From NCBI GenBank assembly GCA_019022495.1, contig JAFEKR010000001.1:1798001-1862000 (forward strand): a DNA stretch of 64,000 bases. Direction: 5' to 3'. Both the position numbers and the translations under genes were made by a program. Shown here piece by piece: positions 45,849 through 57,803 of this stretch. The DNA comes from Epichloe hybrida. Taxonomy: Eukaryota > Ascomycota > Sordariomycetes > Hypocreales > Clavicipitaceae. Under the pieces are notes generated by a model that did no database searches, was not told where the DNA came from, and saw only the letters and a list, made by a program, of their open reading frames with translations. Each line of letters starts with the position of its first letter. Position 1 is the stretch's first letter.

Positions 45849-46417
45849 AGTGGCGGCGTCGGCGTCGGCGTCGGCGTCAGCTACGACAATCGCAGTTGTG
45901 ATGGCTTCGAGAGAGCTTCGACGGCCGAGGACGTTCGGTTTGTGGTGATGAAAAGAAGGGGAAGGGAAGCACCCAGTCAATGTGTCGTGTCCTGTTGTGT
46001 GCTGCGACGCGGATGTGGGAGCTGGGACAGGCGCTCCAGCCAGACAGATACGGATTAATCCGTAGACAGACAGCTTATAATAACTTGACAGGGTGTCCTT
46101 CCTGTCTCGTCCACTCCGAGTGGAGTGTGACGCAAGCATCTCCGTTTTGTGCTGCGCGTGCACGCACGCAATTGTGTCCGGCAGTTGAAAAAATGAGCCT
46201 GATCAATGCATTTCATCGCCAGGGCATTGCGACTGGTGCACAATTATTGTTCCATTATTCGAGGTACGTGGGTGGAGCGTGGCGTACAGATGTTCACGCT
46301 GGATGGAAGCCATATCATCCCATTGACACTAACACATACAATACACGTAATAATGCAGTCCTACTCCGTACACTGCGCTTCTGACAGACAAACAAGCGGA
46401 GCAAAACTTCACCACTC
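45849..46417. other. Intergenic region with a 16-bp palindrome
   Basis: Between Ste24 (5' end) and the taxilin 3' region. A GGCGTC hexamer tract lies at about 45850-45879, directly before the Ste24 ATG. A perfect palindrome TACGGATTAATCCGTA spans 46049-46064, and TACTCCGTA lies at 46362-46370. Confidence 0.55.
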
Positions 46418-46669
46418 CTACATCAGCCCCTTGCAAAACTTCTCCACGTCGAATTCGCCCCCATTGAGTGCTCTCTCAGAAACTCGCATCTGCAACAAGT
46501 CGAATGGCACAAATGGCATCACAACAGCCAACGCCCGTTGCACCGCTTCGGGATTATCTTGTATACGATGTACCTGCGCAAACATGTACCGCGCCAAGTC
46601 GGCCTTGGCCAGGCTGGCAACATGCGAATTGTTGCTACCCATCACCCGGAGCATTTCCAACAGGCTGTC
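46418..46669 (-). other. In-phase open frame directly behind the taxilin stop codon
   Basis: After the taxilin TAG (46672-46670) the same frame stays open for 83 codons to a second TAG. The translation looks protein-like and helical (DSLLEMLRVMGSNNSHVASL, AKADLARYMFAQVHRIQDNP, MPFVPFDLLQMRVSERALNG). It could be a read-through extension, a C-terminus reached by splicing over the stop (for example 46768-46670, a weak GTCGAG donor with an in-phase acceptor), a separate small gene from the ATG at 46654-46652, or a relic of a longer ancestral protein. The stop could also be a sequencing error. Confidence 0.5.
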
Positions 46670-48358
46670 CTAATGTCCATTGGTCGTCGCAGCCGTTGCC
46701 TCCTGTTGCTGAGTAGATGGTGGTGGCCGCTCTGGTCCGTACGTGATGGGAGCGGGTTGCTTCTCGACAGGTTGAGGCTCCTCCTCGGTGTCGTCGTCGA
46801 ACTCGCTAAGCCCTTCGTCCTCGTCTACGCCTTCGTTTGAATAGTCGCTCTCATCGTCTCCTTCTGCTCCACCCTGGTTCTCCGAATATGTGCTTTCCAT
46901 GACGCTAGCCAATTCTGGAGGGGCCTTACGACCCTGATGTTGCATCTGTTGGATAATGCTCATGAGCTTGTCCACCTTCTTCTCGGCCATGTCCAGCTGC
47001 TTTTTCCATCCCTGTCGTTCTTCGGCCATGCGGATTATGTTTGCGGCGGTGGCCTCCTTCTGTCTTTTTAGAGCCTCATTCTCTTTTTCCAAACGCTTGC
47101 CCTTCTTTGACATGTCTTCCATTTCCTTTCGAAACGATAGAAACAGATCGTTGCTGTTGTTGAGTGTATCCTCAACCTGGTGATGCCACCCAAGATTAGT
47201 ACTATAGTTGCACAGAGGGCTGAAGTCCAGTAGCGCACCTGCTTGAACTTGTCTACATAGACGTTCAGCTGATTCCGAAGCTCTGTTTCAGTCTTAGTAA
47301 ACGCTTGCACTTGCGCTTGCAGATGCCGTGCTTTTGTTGATTCGGCTTCAGCGGTCTTCTTTTCTCGCTCGTATCGCGACTGGTGATATTGCACTTCAAG
47401 TTCTTTCGTTCGCATCAGTGAATGGAAGTGTAGTTCACGTAGCTCGTACTGCTCGATAAATGACTTGAATCGAACACGGAACCTGCCATAGCACTACCGT
47501 CAGTATGGGCAGGCGAACTTGTTCCAAACCGGACCATTACTCACAATTCGTCGACTTCCATGTCCACGACTTGTTTTCGAGGCGTGTCCTTCTCCTCCTG
47601 ATATCCTTCCAGCTTTGACAATAGCGTCGCGTACTTTTCGTCCCAAGAAATCGTGTTTCGCTTCTGTGAGGTCTGGAGTTCCTTGTTCTCATTCTACACC
47701 ACAAAGCTAAAGTCAGCACACTATTTTGAACCTGCGTTGTGTCGGCCATGGGAGCGCTTGTGGTCGGACCTTCATCTTGTTGTTGTCGCGCTGGAGCTCG
47801 CGGCATAATTTCTCGAGCTTCTCCTTCAGTCCAACAGTCTTCCCCAGCTCCGTTCGACCAGTGTCACGTTCTTTTTGGAGGCCATCTCCGCGCTTCTTAT
47901 TCTTCTGGTTTTCCTTTTCAAGACGCCGCATATCAGCCAGCAGTTCACTCGAGCGCTTGGTGAGGTGGTCGATCTTTTGCATATCGTCCATCTTGGCAAC
48001 CTGCTGCAGTAGGTCTCGGTTGGCTCTTTTGACTTCGCGCTCTGTTTTCTCACAATTGTGTAGCTGGTCAGCCCAGATGTCCCCTCTATCTTGCCCAACT
48101 CTTCAAGCAGGGTGTCTGGATGCCAAAACTTGAGGAGATGATATTTATGAGCGCAAACGTACCAATTTCCAGCTCTTGGTCCTTTTCACCCGCGGCATCC
48201 TGCTCTAACTGAGAGATGCGAGCCTGCAACAATCTGGAGGCCTCATTTGAATCAATCGCCTTCTTGCCTTTCCCCTTCTTTCCCAGTGCAGGTGGTGCAG
48301 GATGGACGTGGCCATCATGACCGTTGGTCAAAACTGTATCTACTTGACTCGCAGGCAT
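46670..48358 (-). CDS. Taxilin-family coiled-coil protein
   Basis: Five exons (48358-48163, 48089-47770, 47693-47545, 47482-47239, 47176-46670) are in phase and give 471 residues. Taxilins are long coiled-coil proteins that bind syntaxins and nascent-polypeptide complexes in animals; the fungal role is less defined. The N-terminus has GKKGKGKKAID. The coiled coil then runs through most of the protein (LTKRSSELLADMRRLEKENQ, LKEKLEKLCRELQRDNNKMK, then FRVRFKSFIEQYELRELHFH and KKQLDMAEKKVDKLMSIIQQ). FKSFIEQYELRELHFHSLMR is a characteristic taxilin segment. The C-terminal tail is acidic (ESDYSNEGVDEDEGLSEFDD) then Pro/Gln-rich. The acceptor of intron 1 was chosen at 48090 because only it keeps the frame leading to KTEREVKRANRDLLQQVAKM. 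Confidence 0.87.
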
Positions 48359-49342
48359 AGCGTACGATGTCTATCAGTTCCTCTTTGGTTGGGTCACGGG
48401 GGCAAGCGTCGTCTCACAGAGTGCGCAACATCGGGATACGTGAAGGTGTCGACGGCGGAGATGGAACGCAAAAGAGGGTTTGGATGTCGGAGAGGCAGGA
48501 AAAAAAAACCCTCAAGGACAAAGTTCGTCAACGGATGGGCGACTTATGCGTTCCGATTCGGCGGGTCAGTGTATTGATCGCTCAAACGAAAGCACGGCGA
48601 CCTACGGATCCGTAAATGGCTAGGTTAGCAAAACTACGACCGCTCAAGTCTCTTGCTTTTTCCCTGCATCGAGTCCGGTCTCTTGGCAGAAATAGGTCAG
48701 TTTGGGGCAGCTTAATAGCCGACACTTACAGAATGAGCTGTTGAAGTCGCTTTAGGGCAGCGACAGTGTGAGATGGGATGGGTCGCGGCACCACAAACTA
48801 GTGTTGTAGTCGAAGACGTCAACCGGCAGGCGAAGCAGTGATGCAGTTTTCACTGAGGTCGGAAAGGGCCTTCTTGCTGGTCAAAAGGGCGTTAGTGGGT
48901 TATGCACCGCACCGCACAGACAGTGCCAATATGGATAATGCGCTATCTTGTCCGCCGTGCTCTTGTGTCCCCTCGCCTCATATTGCATTGAGCTGATTGA
49001 CAGGCGACCTCCACTATTAATAACAGCCCCGCTGAAGCCCCGTTGGGCGCGCTGTGTGATCTTCAGGCCGGGAAAGCGGGTCGACGAGTTGCTCATGGGC
49101 CGCTCGCCGCTCTGACTAATCACTAATCTGAGGGCCAGGCTTGCTGCTTGACATCGCTCGTTGATGAAATATTACATCTACGTTCAAATACGACAGACAA
49201 CTATTGTTGCAGCACATTATTCGTCAAACTTACGATGCTGTGGCCAGAAAGGACCTGATTCATCCTTTTCGCATTGTATATTGTAATTTTTTTTGTACTA
49301 TCAGAACCTTTCTGGTCTTCTCCCTATATCCATCCGCGCAAG
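48359..49342. promoter_or_regulatory. Divergent promoter region, taxilin and Cym1
   Basis: About 1 kb between start codons, with a 12-bp palindrome TACGGATCCGTA at 48603-48614. No gene was seen. Confidence 0.5.
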
Positions 49343-52300
49343 ATGCTTCGAAACGCCGCCAAAGCAGCGCGTAAAGCTGTAACCGAACTGTCACAATACC
49401 CAAAGCCCGGCGACACACTCCATGGCTTTACGCTAGTCCGTTCAAAACATGTCCCCGAGTTGGAATTAACGGCTCTCCACCTTCAGCATGATAAGACCGG
49501 CGCCGACTACTTGCACATTGCCAGAGACGATAGCAACAATGTCTTCTCCATTGGCTTCAAGACCAACCCCCCCGATGATACCGGCGTACCGCATATCCTC
49601 GAGCATACTACGTTGTGTGGGAGCAAAGATTATCCCATCCGCGATCCCTTTTTCAAGATGCTTCCCCGAACCCTCTCCAACTTCATGAATGCCTTCACTG
49701 CTTCGGACCACACTTTTTATCCATTTGCGACGACAAACGCGCAAGACTTCAAGAACCTCATGTCCGTTTATCTGGACTCTACATTGCATCCCCTGCTGAA
49801 GGAGTCCGACTTCAACCAGGAAGGATGGAGAATTGGCCCAGAGAACCCGCTGGGGGAAACCGATGAAAGCAAAAAGTTGGTATTCAAAGGTGTTGTCTAC
49901 AACGAGATGAAGGGACAGATGTCAGATGCTGGGTATCTGTACTATATTCGTTTCCAAGATCACATCTTCCCTGACATCAACAACTCGGGAGGTGACCCGG
50001 TCAAGATTACCGACTTGACATACGACCAGCTTAAGAACTTCCATGCCCAGCACTACCATCCCAGCAACTCAAAGCTATTTACCTACGGAGACATGCCCCT
50101 GGCAGATCATCTGCAGGAACTTGACGCTAGGCTGCAGGCTTTTGACAAGATTCACACTGATGGAGAGATTCACGAGCCAATCAAATTATGCGGCCCGCGA
50201 GAAGTGATGTTGCAAGGCCCCCTCGACCCGTTAGTCGACCCCGATCGCCAATACAAAACATCTGTATCTTGGATCACCGGCGATACGGCAGACGTTGTCG
50301 AATCATTCGCAATTGCCTTGCTTCAAAATTTGTTGATGGATGGCTATGGCTCGCCGCTGTATCGCGGTCTCGTCGAGACCGGCATGGGTGCGGACTGGAG
50401 CCCCAATGCCGGGTATGACAGCTCGGCTAAGCATGGCATCTTCTCAATAGGTCTGACCGGCGTTCAGGAAGCTGACGTGCCCAAGTTGAAGGAGAGAGTT
50501 CAAAAGATTCTGCGTCAAGTGCGGGAAACAGGGTTCGACAGGACGAAAATTGATGGCGCATTACACCAATTGGAGCTATCCCTGAAGCACAAGACTGCCA
50601 ACTTTGGGTTTTCCATGCTGAACAGGCTCAAGCCGAAATGGTTTAATGGAACGGACCCCTTTGACTCTCTGGCTTGGAATGACACGATTTCGGCATTCCA
50701 GAACAAGCTTGCGGAGGGTGACTACCTCGAGGGCTTGGTTGACAAGTATCTCCTCAACGATAACGCACTGACCTTCACCATGGCACCGTCAGTGACATTC
50801 AGTGAGGAACTTGTCAAGGAAGAGCAGCAACGACTGTCTGGCAGAATTTCAGATGCAATTGAGCAGGCTGGAAGCGAAGAGAAGGCTCGCAAGGGGTTTG
50901 AGCAGCGTGAGCAGGACCTTCTCTTAGAGCAGAACAAGACCAACACGGAAGACCTCAGCTGTTTGCCAACTGTACACGTCAAGGATATTCCGCGATCTCA
51001 GGAGCCGGTGGTTGTCCGTGAAGAAGTGCTGCATGACACGTCAGTTCAATGGCGTGAGGCTCCAACGAATGGCCTGACCTATTTCCGGGCAATCAACACG
51101 TTGGGAAACTTACCTGATGATCTTCGAGAGCTGATACCTCTCTTCACTGATAGCATTATGCGTCTTGGCACCAAAGGAAAGACCATGGAGCAACTCGAGG
51201 ACCTCATCAAACTATCTACTGGCGGTGTATCTGTGGGGTACCACTCTACCCCCTCGCCTACAGACTTCCAATCTTCTAGTGAGGGCATCATATTCACTGG
51301 GATGGCGCTCGATCGTAACGTCCCTGTCATGTTTGACATTCTGCGCGAGCTAGTACTGGAAACCGATTTTGACAGCCCCGAAGCACCCTTGCGCATTCGA
51401 CAGCTGCTGCACGCATCCGCGGACGGTGCCGTCAACGTCATTGCCTCATCAGGCCACCGATTCGCCGTAGGTTATGCCGAATCGAGCCTCACGCGCAGCG
51501 CGTGGCTAAGACAACAGGTAGCTGGACTGTCCCAAGTCAAGCTTATCACAAGGTTGGCGGGTAGACCCGAGTCTGACAAGCTGCTAGACGTCATCCACAA
51601 GCTGAAGCAGATTCAAGCCTTTGCTTTGTCGAGTGATAACATGCGCACGGCCGTCACATGTGGAACGGAGAGCGTCTCGCAGAACTCCGACAACCTCCAA
51701 AGCTTCGTGAAGAGTCTTCCCAGGGATGTTTCCAACCTGAAGAATCCAGAGCCGCGGAAACTTCCAATTGACCGCAAGACTTTTTTCCCTCTTCCATATC
51801 AAGTCTACTACGGTGGTTTGTCGGTTCCCACAGCATCGTATACGGCCCCCGAGGGCGCACCTCTGCAAATTCTCTCTCAACTCCTCACACACAAGCATTT
51901 GCACCATGAGATTCGCGAAAAGGGCGGTGCGTACGGCGGTGGAGCCATGTATAAGCCGCTAGATGGCTTGTTTGGATTCTACTCTTACCGTGACCCCAAT
52001 CCCCAGAACACCTTGGGCATCATGCGCAATGCTGGAAAGTGGGCCATCAACAAGGAATGGTCCGATCAAGATCTGGAAGAAGCCAAGATTTCTGTCTTCC
52101 AGGCAGTCGATGCCCCCAAAGCCGTCAATCAAGAAGGCATGGGCAAGTTTCTTTCCGGCATCACGGAAGACATGAAGCAGAAGAAGAGAGAGCAGCTTTT
52201 GGAGGTATCAAAAGACCAAGTCAAGCAAGTCGCTCAGAAGTATCTTGTCGAGGCCATTGAAAATGGCGAAGAGCGCACCGCTTTCCTCGGCGAGCATCAG

Positions 52301-52357
52301 TCATGGGTGGATAACTCATGGAAAACCCAGGAGATGAACATCGCTGTCGGCGAATAA
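49343..52357 (+). CDS. CYM1: Mitochondrial presequence protease Cym1/PreP (M16C)
   Basis: Intronless, 1004 residues. Cym1/PreP degrades cleaved presequences and other unstructured peptides in the mitochondrion. The N-terminus ([20 protein letters not shown]) is basic and lacks acidic residues up to E15, as a presequence should. The inverted zinc motif is at residues 84-88 ([20 protein letters not shown]), followed by the PreP signature [20 protein letters not shown] and the [20 protein letters not shown] strand. The glutamate ligand region is [15 protein letters not shown]. The C-terminal half retains [20 protein letters not shown]. The frame extends upstream only to a TTG, so the ATG at 49343 is the start. 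It is the second M16C gene within 12 kb, but the two are different subfamilies and not a recent duplication. Confidence 0.95.
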   Translation: MLRNAAKAARKAVTELSQYPKPGDTLHGFTLVRSKHVPELELTALHLQHDKTGADYLHIARDDSNNVFSIGFKTNPPDDTGVPHILEHTTLCGSKDYPIRDPFFKMLPRTLSNFMNAFTASDHTFYPFATTNAQDFKNLMSVYLDSTLHPLLKESDFNQEGWRIGPENPLGETDESKKLVFKGVVYNEMKGQMSDAGYLYYIRFQDHIFPDINNSGGDPVKITDLTYDQLKNFHAQHYHPSNSKLFTYGDMPLADHLQELDARLQAFDKIHTDGEIHEPIKLCGPREVMLQGPLDPLVDPDRQYKTSVSWITGDTADVVESFAIALLQNLLMDGYGSPLYRGLVETGMGADWSPNAGYDSSAKHGIFSIGLTGVQEADVPKLKERVQKILRQVRETGFDRTKIDGALHQLELSLKHKTANFGFSMLNRLKPKWFNGTDPFDSLAWNDTISAFQNKLAEGDYLEGLVDKYLLNDNALTFTMAPSVTFSEELVKEEQQRLSGRISDAIEQAGSEEKARKGFEQREQDLLLEQNKTNTEDLSCLPTVHVKDIPRSQEPVVVREEVLHDTSVQWREAPTNGLTYFRAINTLGNLPDDLRELIPLFTDSIMRLGTKGKTMEQLEDLIKLSTGGVSVGYHSTPSPTDFQSSSEGIIFTGMALDRNVPVMFDILRELVLETDFDSPEAPLRIRQLLHASADGAVNVIASSGHRFAVGYAESSLTRSAWLRQQVAGLSQVKLITRLAGRPESDKLLDVIHKLKQIQAFALSSDNMRTAVTCGTESVSQNSDNLQSFVKSLPRDVSNLKNPEPRKLPIDRKTFFPLPYQVYYGGLSVPTASYTAPEGAPLQILSQLLTHKHLHHEIREKGGAYGGGAMYKPLDGLFGFYSYRDPNPQNTLGIMRNAGKWAINKEWSDQDLEEAKISVFQAVDAPKAVNQEGMGKFLSGITEDMKQKKREQLLEVSKDQVKQVAQKYLVEAIENGEERTAFLGEHQSWVDNSWKTQEMNIAVGE

Positions 52358-52429
52358 AACACGAGAAGACAACTCTCCCGCTCCTGTCATTCACACATGA
52401 GTCTGAGGGATAGACGGATAACTCAAGAT

Positions 52430-52431
<2 letters not shown>

Positions 52432-52481
<50 letters not shown>

Positions 52482-52496
52482 AAACACACAAACACA
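52432..52496. repeat. (CA)n microsatellite with CAAACA interruptions
   Basis: About 20 uninterrupted CA units and then CAAACA units, located 75 bp downstream of the Cym1 stop codon, probably in its 3' untranslated region. Confidence 0.95.
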
Positions 52497-55337
52497 ACGT
52501 CAACGAAGACACGAAAAGGGTGCACACATATAACTCTCCTTCGCATATGACTGCCCTGCTTGGGCGTCCAACCCCGCCACAGGCATGTACTGTCCACTTT
52601 ACGAAAAAACGTGTACAATCATGACAACGATGCTCATTGCATACCAAGATACGCAAACGGCAAAGGCTTAGATAAGAAAAATCTCCCCCATATGTCCATA
52701 TAACATGTAATACTATCCTATGAGAACACCCAACTGCTAACTCAACGGTGGTACAAATGCGTTCCTGTGATTGAATTTCAAAGTTGGACCAGAAGCGTTA
52801 AGATACGATACATCTTTTAGCCGAACGAGGGGGAATCACCACCCTCTCGGTTCAACACCATGGCTAAAAGACCACAGAGCAGCGCAAGAAAAAAATTCGA
52901 AATGACGTGCGATTCCGTGACTTCCTTGTGGTCATGCCAAAACTCTAATCTCCAACTCATCTCTACGCAGAACCCGCTTCAAAAAGCCCGCGGTGCTATC
53001 AAGCATCAGGTGTTCTTTTTGTGCACGAGGGTCTCGAGGAGTATGATTGGGAGATGGACAGGATGGTATACAAGCAATGGATGAGAATGCATTGGGCTCG
53101 TTCTATCAGAGCAGGAGCCCCTGAGCATTGGGTTACCGGACTAAAGAGCAGAGTACATTGTGTGGAGAATGTTCGGCACACTTGATGCATAAGTTATGGC
53201 TCACAGCCACTTTCACCGCAAATGTCTTTGTAGAATGCAGAGTCAATGCGTCAGGCTGGATACCATGATGCAATACGTTTCGACGATCTATATGTTCAAG
53301 ACTACACAGCCTCGCAGAGACATTGCGGTCGGTGAGGGTGGCTGCTGTGAGCCATGACTCAATAGTGTGCCGTCAGTGCCGAGAGCTGTCTGCCGAGGAG
53401 CGGGACGCGGGAATAAGGATACTTCAAAGGTGTTAGTGCGATGGGCGCGATTCCAAAGTCAAAGAGAGCGGAACTTGCGAAGGAAGAGTTTATGCCCAAC
53501 ATGTGTTTTTGAAGTACATCACGTGTGACACGAGCTTTGGCCGGACCCATAATAGTGTTACGGCTACAAATGGAGGAATAGCACACCTCCGTGGCAAACC
53601 GGCAAAGTCTAAACTTGCGCTAAATGCATTGGTTGGCAGGAACCACATTGTGGCATTTTGTACGGTACAGCAAAGAAGGAGGCAGGAGAAAGGCGGCTGG
53701 GGTGTATTAGTGCATGCATGGTTCCAGATCGTGTTTCGCAGCGTGCACATCATGTCAAAGCCGCCCAAGCGCTCGGCAGTAAGTTCCGATTCCCTCAAGG
53801 TAAACTGACGCAAAGTGCTGTCTAGAGCTTGCAGTCAGTCCAGTGACTTCGATCGGTTAACAAGGGATGAATCGACCATGTCCGTTTGGTGGTCTCATCG
53901 ATGGCCAGCCAAGAAGGTGAGAATAGAACAGCACAGCCTTGCCGTCGACCAGTTATCGTCATGGCTGTTCGGGGCGAGATTTGTTTCCACGACAGGCAGT
54001 GCTATTGTCCAAGCATCCTGACCGGGACCGAGTACATGACAGATTGTTCATCCAGCCACGAGGGTGCGGGCGGCTTCGTTCGGACCTCGCAATTACTACC
54101 ATCGAATGCGGCTGATGGAAGAAAGCAATCTCGTGAAACAATGCGTCTGTTCCCGGCTGTGGGTTCCGTGACTGGCAGACTTGGTCAATGTCTATCGCTA
54201 TGTTGGACTATGACGCGCATGGCAAGGGAAGAGAGCAGAAAAAATGCATAGCGGATGTGGAGGCGAAAACTGGAGATAGATCGAGAGACCAACGAGGCGA
54301 CCAACCATGGTGGAGCTGCGCTGCAGGGGGTGGGAAAATACAGGCAAAAAAATTGATTCCCAACAAGGACAACATGCAAGGAAGTGTGAGTGTGAGGCGC
54401 AGGCACAAACAGCGCGGCACCACGGGAACTGGGAATCGAGTGATGTGTGTGGCTGCGTGCGGCAGAATAAAAATTCATTAGTCACTGCCCCTCCATCAAT
54501 GGGGCTCAAGTCTTTTTTCCCTCTTGTGTCCAATTCGTCCAACAAGACAACAGCAACCACACAACATCACGTTCAAAGTCGCACCCCCGAAGGATAGGCA
54601 CTTTTCGGCTTGTCCGCTACCTGATCTTCAATTGCATTGCAACGTAACTAACATCTGTGGGATTCTGAAAACCAGGTTAGTCTCGCTTCGGCCGCTGGCC
54701 GCTTCTACTGTGACACCATCATCCCAAGCCAGCCCGTGCCCCGGCACAGCTCTGCCGACCTCCACGAACCCGTTCGTCGGCCATCCGTCAAAGTGGCCAC
54801 CATAACACGAGTTCGATGGGCCAGCTCATGTCCTGAGCCACGACCCAGTGCTTTGCGCCTGGTTCCCGCATCCCGGAGAAACTGAGAACTGACTTTGTGC
54901 CATGCCTATAGAGCTTGTTCCCACTTCACTACAACAACAAAAAAGTCTCCCCTGACTCGCCTTTGGTCTCATCAAAGGCAACCCATTCCGTCACGGCTCC
55001 CCAGGCCGTAAGCTTTGTTAGTGACCAAGATTTCAGTCTTCGAAAGACCGCTCACATCATCAACGCTATCCCTCCTCCCACTGTCTCTGCTGAAAGCTTC
55101 TAAGCGTCTCGAGGCATTCACGTTGTTCGGCGAACCGGTATTCCAGCCCCCATCCCGGCCGTCTCCAGAATTCTACCAGCTGCCGCATAGGAGGACCCCT
55201 AGGGTTCTTCCTCTTACCGAGGAAGAGTCGAGGAGGCCTCGCCAGTCCACCGAAGGAACAGTCTGCCATCTGTTCCGACCCCCCTAGAACTTGCCCTTGC
55301 TCAGCTAGCCTGAGTATAGAGTCTGATCTACAAAATC

Positions 55338-55344
55338 TATATAA
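55338..55344 (+). promoter_or_regulatory. Candidate TATA box for ornithine decarboxylase
   Basis: TATATAA followed by CCCCGCC, 203 bp before the start codon. It would place transcription start near 55365-55375, in the CT-rich sequence before the upstream ORF. Confidence 0.5.
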
Positions 55345-55387
55345 CCCCGCCAGCCCCTTCAACCCTCTTGACATCTTTCACCTTTAG

Positions 55388-55417
55388 ATGTTCATTGAGG
55401 ACTTGGGTTGTCCCTAG
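55388..55417 (+). promoter_or_regulatory. Upstream ORF in the ornithine decarboxylase leader
   Basis: Nine codons and a stop (MFIEDLGCP). It has the only ATG between the presumed start site and the main ATG at 55541. Upstream ORFs commonly tune translation of polyamine genes; a role here is inference. Confidence 0.5.
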
Positions 55418-55540
55418 CAACTCGTCAACTGCAAGCCACACGACAGGAAGGCAACAGGTACAAACATTCGGGTGTCTTACACTCGAAACAGACAACAAGT
55501 TACTCAAACAACTCTCCCTCTGGGGTTACAATCTTGGGAT

Positions 55541-56954
55541 ATGGTTATGGCAACGGCTATCCTTGACAACCACCACCAAAATGTCCATCATACGCTGATG
55601 AAGAAACCGCTTTTATCGGACTATCATCATTATCAGAATGCTTCGGTTGATCCCAAGCAACTAATTGGCGATGCCCTTCACAAGCGCGTGGTTTCCGTTG
55701 ACCATGAGCTCTGCGAGCCTGGCGACGAGGACACGTTCTACGTCGCTGACTTAGGCGATGTCTACCGCCAGCATCTTCGCTGGAAGAAGAATTTGCCACG
55801 TGTGAAGCCATTCTATGGTAAGCAATCAGACTGGTCATCTTCAACAACCTGGCTTCGGATCAAATCACTTACTTTTTTCTGTTGCAGCCGTCAAGTGCAA
55901 CCCCGACCCTCAGGTCCTCCACCTCCTGGCTGAGCTCGGCACTGGGTTCGACTGTGCCTCCAAGGGAGAGATTGAGCAGGTGCTTGGGATGGGAACAAGC
56001 CCCGATCGCATCATCTATGCTCAGCCGTGCAAGACTAACTCGTATGTTCGGTTCGTCAAATCTGTTGGCGTCAAGCAGATGACGTTCGACAACGCCGACG
56101 AGCTGTACAAGATCGCGAAGCTCTATCCCGAAGCCGAGTTGTTTTTGCGCATAATGACGGACGATACATCCAGCTTGTGCCGTCTCAGCATGAAGTTTGG
56201 TGCTGCCATGGACACTACCGAGGGCCTTCTAGCGGTAGCCAGGGACCTTGGGCTCAACGTCGTGGGCGTCAGCTTCCATGTTGGATCCGGTGCTTCTGAC
56301 CCTTTGGCCTTCTACAAAGCTGTCCGTGATGCCCACATCGTCTTTCAGCAGGGCGCGGAGCTTGGCCACTCCTTGCGCACCCTGGACGTTGGCGGCGGAT
56401 TCTGCGGAGACACATTTGAGCAAATGGCTGGTGTCCTCCGCGAAGCCCTGGACGAATTCTTCCCAGACGGCAACAAAGTGGACATCATTGCTGAGCCCGG
56501 CCGATACTATGTCTCCACGGCTTTCACCATTGCTTGCAACGTAATTGCCCGCCGCACCGTTGAGGACCCCACGCTCGATGGCAAAGGCTACATGGTGTAC
56601 GTGAATGACGGAGTCTATGGCAATTTTTCTAGCATCATGTTTGATCACCAGCAACCAGTGGCCAAGATTCTCCGAGCCAGCGGACGTACCCTCTACAACT
56701 CCGCGGCGGCTAATCCCTGCAGCGCAGGTGACGGCGTCGAGTATTCCGTTTGGGGGCCCACGTGCGATGGTATTGACCGGATCAGTGAGAGCGTCCGGTT
56801 CGACTCCATTCTGGACGTTGGCGACTGGCTCTACTTTGAAGACATGGGTGCGTATACCAAGTGTTCGGCTACCCAATTCAACGGCTTTTCCAACTCGCAC
56901 GATGTCATTTATGTGTGCAGCGAGCCTGGCGCCAAGGCCCTCTTGAACATGTAA
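55541..56954 (+). CDS. Ornithine decarboxylase
   Basis: PLP-dependent fold-III decarboxylase that converts ornithine to putrescine, the first step of polyamine synthesis (spe-1 in Neurospora, SPE1 in yeast). Exons 55541-55817 and 55888-56954 join in phase (G|CC) and give 447 residues. The PLP lysine is K95 in PFYAVKCNPD, formed across the splice junction. Other landmarks are FDCASKGEIEQVL, HVGSGASD, LDVGGGFCG, the phosphate-binding EPGRYYV, and the active-site cysteine in WGPTCDGID. FEDMGAYT near the C-terminus completes the fold. The N-terminal about 60 residues are His/Asn-rich and variable. ATGs at 55541 and 55547 are both usable (MVM). No antizyme-like frame was identified in the window. 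Confidence 0.95.
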
Positions 56955-57803
56955 AGCAACATGCTGTAGTTGGCTCGCGTCTATTCACCCTCAAGACATA
57001 TGTTTTGAGGGTTGCTTTATTTTTTTCTACATTTTTTTTCGGGATACGGTGAAACGGGAGAGAGTGAAAAGGCTTCATGCCACAAATAAAACACACAAGT
57101 TTCGATTCGTGAAGGTTTTAGAAAGGGCATCTATAGGTTCATCTAGACACATTATGAAAGCTGGATAGGTTTATTCAGACACATTATGAATGCTGGCCTG
57201 CCACCGAGACGTTCCTTGTTCACTGATGCTTTTTGCAATGCTCACCACGGAGCGTGAGCAATCAATTGGCGATCTGCACCTGGTTGGCCAAGTGGTGAAG
57301 CGCGCCATCACGTGATACTCACTCGACTAACATCCGACAGCCGTCAGCCGTCAGGACCACTATTTCTTTCCCGTATAGGACTAGTCTTAATCACGCAATC
57401 ATAAAGCCCCCCCAAATGAGAAGGGTATGAAGACAGCGACTTTTCTTTGAACGAAACTTCATCTTCTCAACTTCAACCTGGAAGCATTCTACGGCTCTGG
57501 AAGTGTCCATGCGAAATATGAGCTTTTATTGCACACAGAGCTATCATGCTATCATTATGAAGAGACGCCGCCAACACACATTATATCGAAACACCATATC
57601 AGGGCTCCATATCAGGGCTCCACATCAGCTAGCTGCCAAGGAGCGCCGGCAGGAAGGACAAAAAATTCTCAACACCTCAAGTGGGCGAACGAAATGCAAC
57701 GGTCGAGAAGGAAATCAAACGCTGCACATGTCAAGGCAACAAAAACAAAGAAACGCCGACCCTGGATGCCCGCGCACTCGACGCTTTTTCTTCATCCTCC
57801 CGT
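56955..57803. other. Convergent intergenic region between ornithine decarboxylase and cysteine dioxygenase
   Basis: Contains a direct repeat of AGACACATTATGAA with flanking similarity (57147-57160 and 57178-57191). A perfect inverted repeat (CTCAAGACATATGTTTTGAG with a short centre, 56991-57010) lies about 40 bp behind the ornithine decarboxylase stop. No gene was seen. Confidence 0.5.

Larger units (their letters stand above)
52358..55540. other. Long intergenic region upstream of ornithine decarboxylase
   Basis: About 3.2 kb. A (CA)n microsatellite lies just behind Cym1. No coding frame is convincing. The final 500 bp hold a candidate TATA box, a CT-rich stretch and one short upstream ORF, so part of this DNA is probably the ornithine decarboxylase promoter and leader. 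Confidence 0.55.

Noticed and set aside
52432..52496. Valine/cysteine- or histidine/threonine-rich frames over the CA repeat
   Set aside because: These are translations of the microsatellite only.
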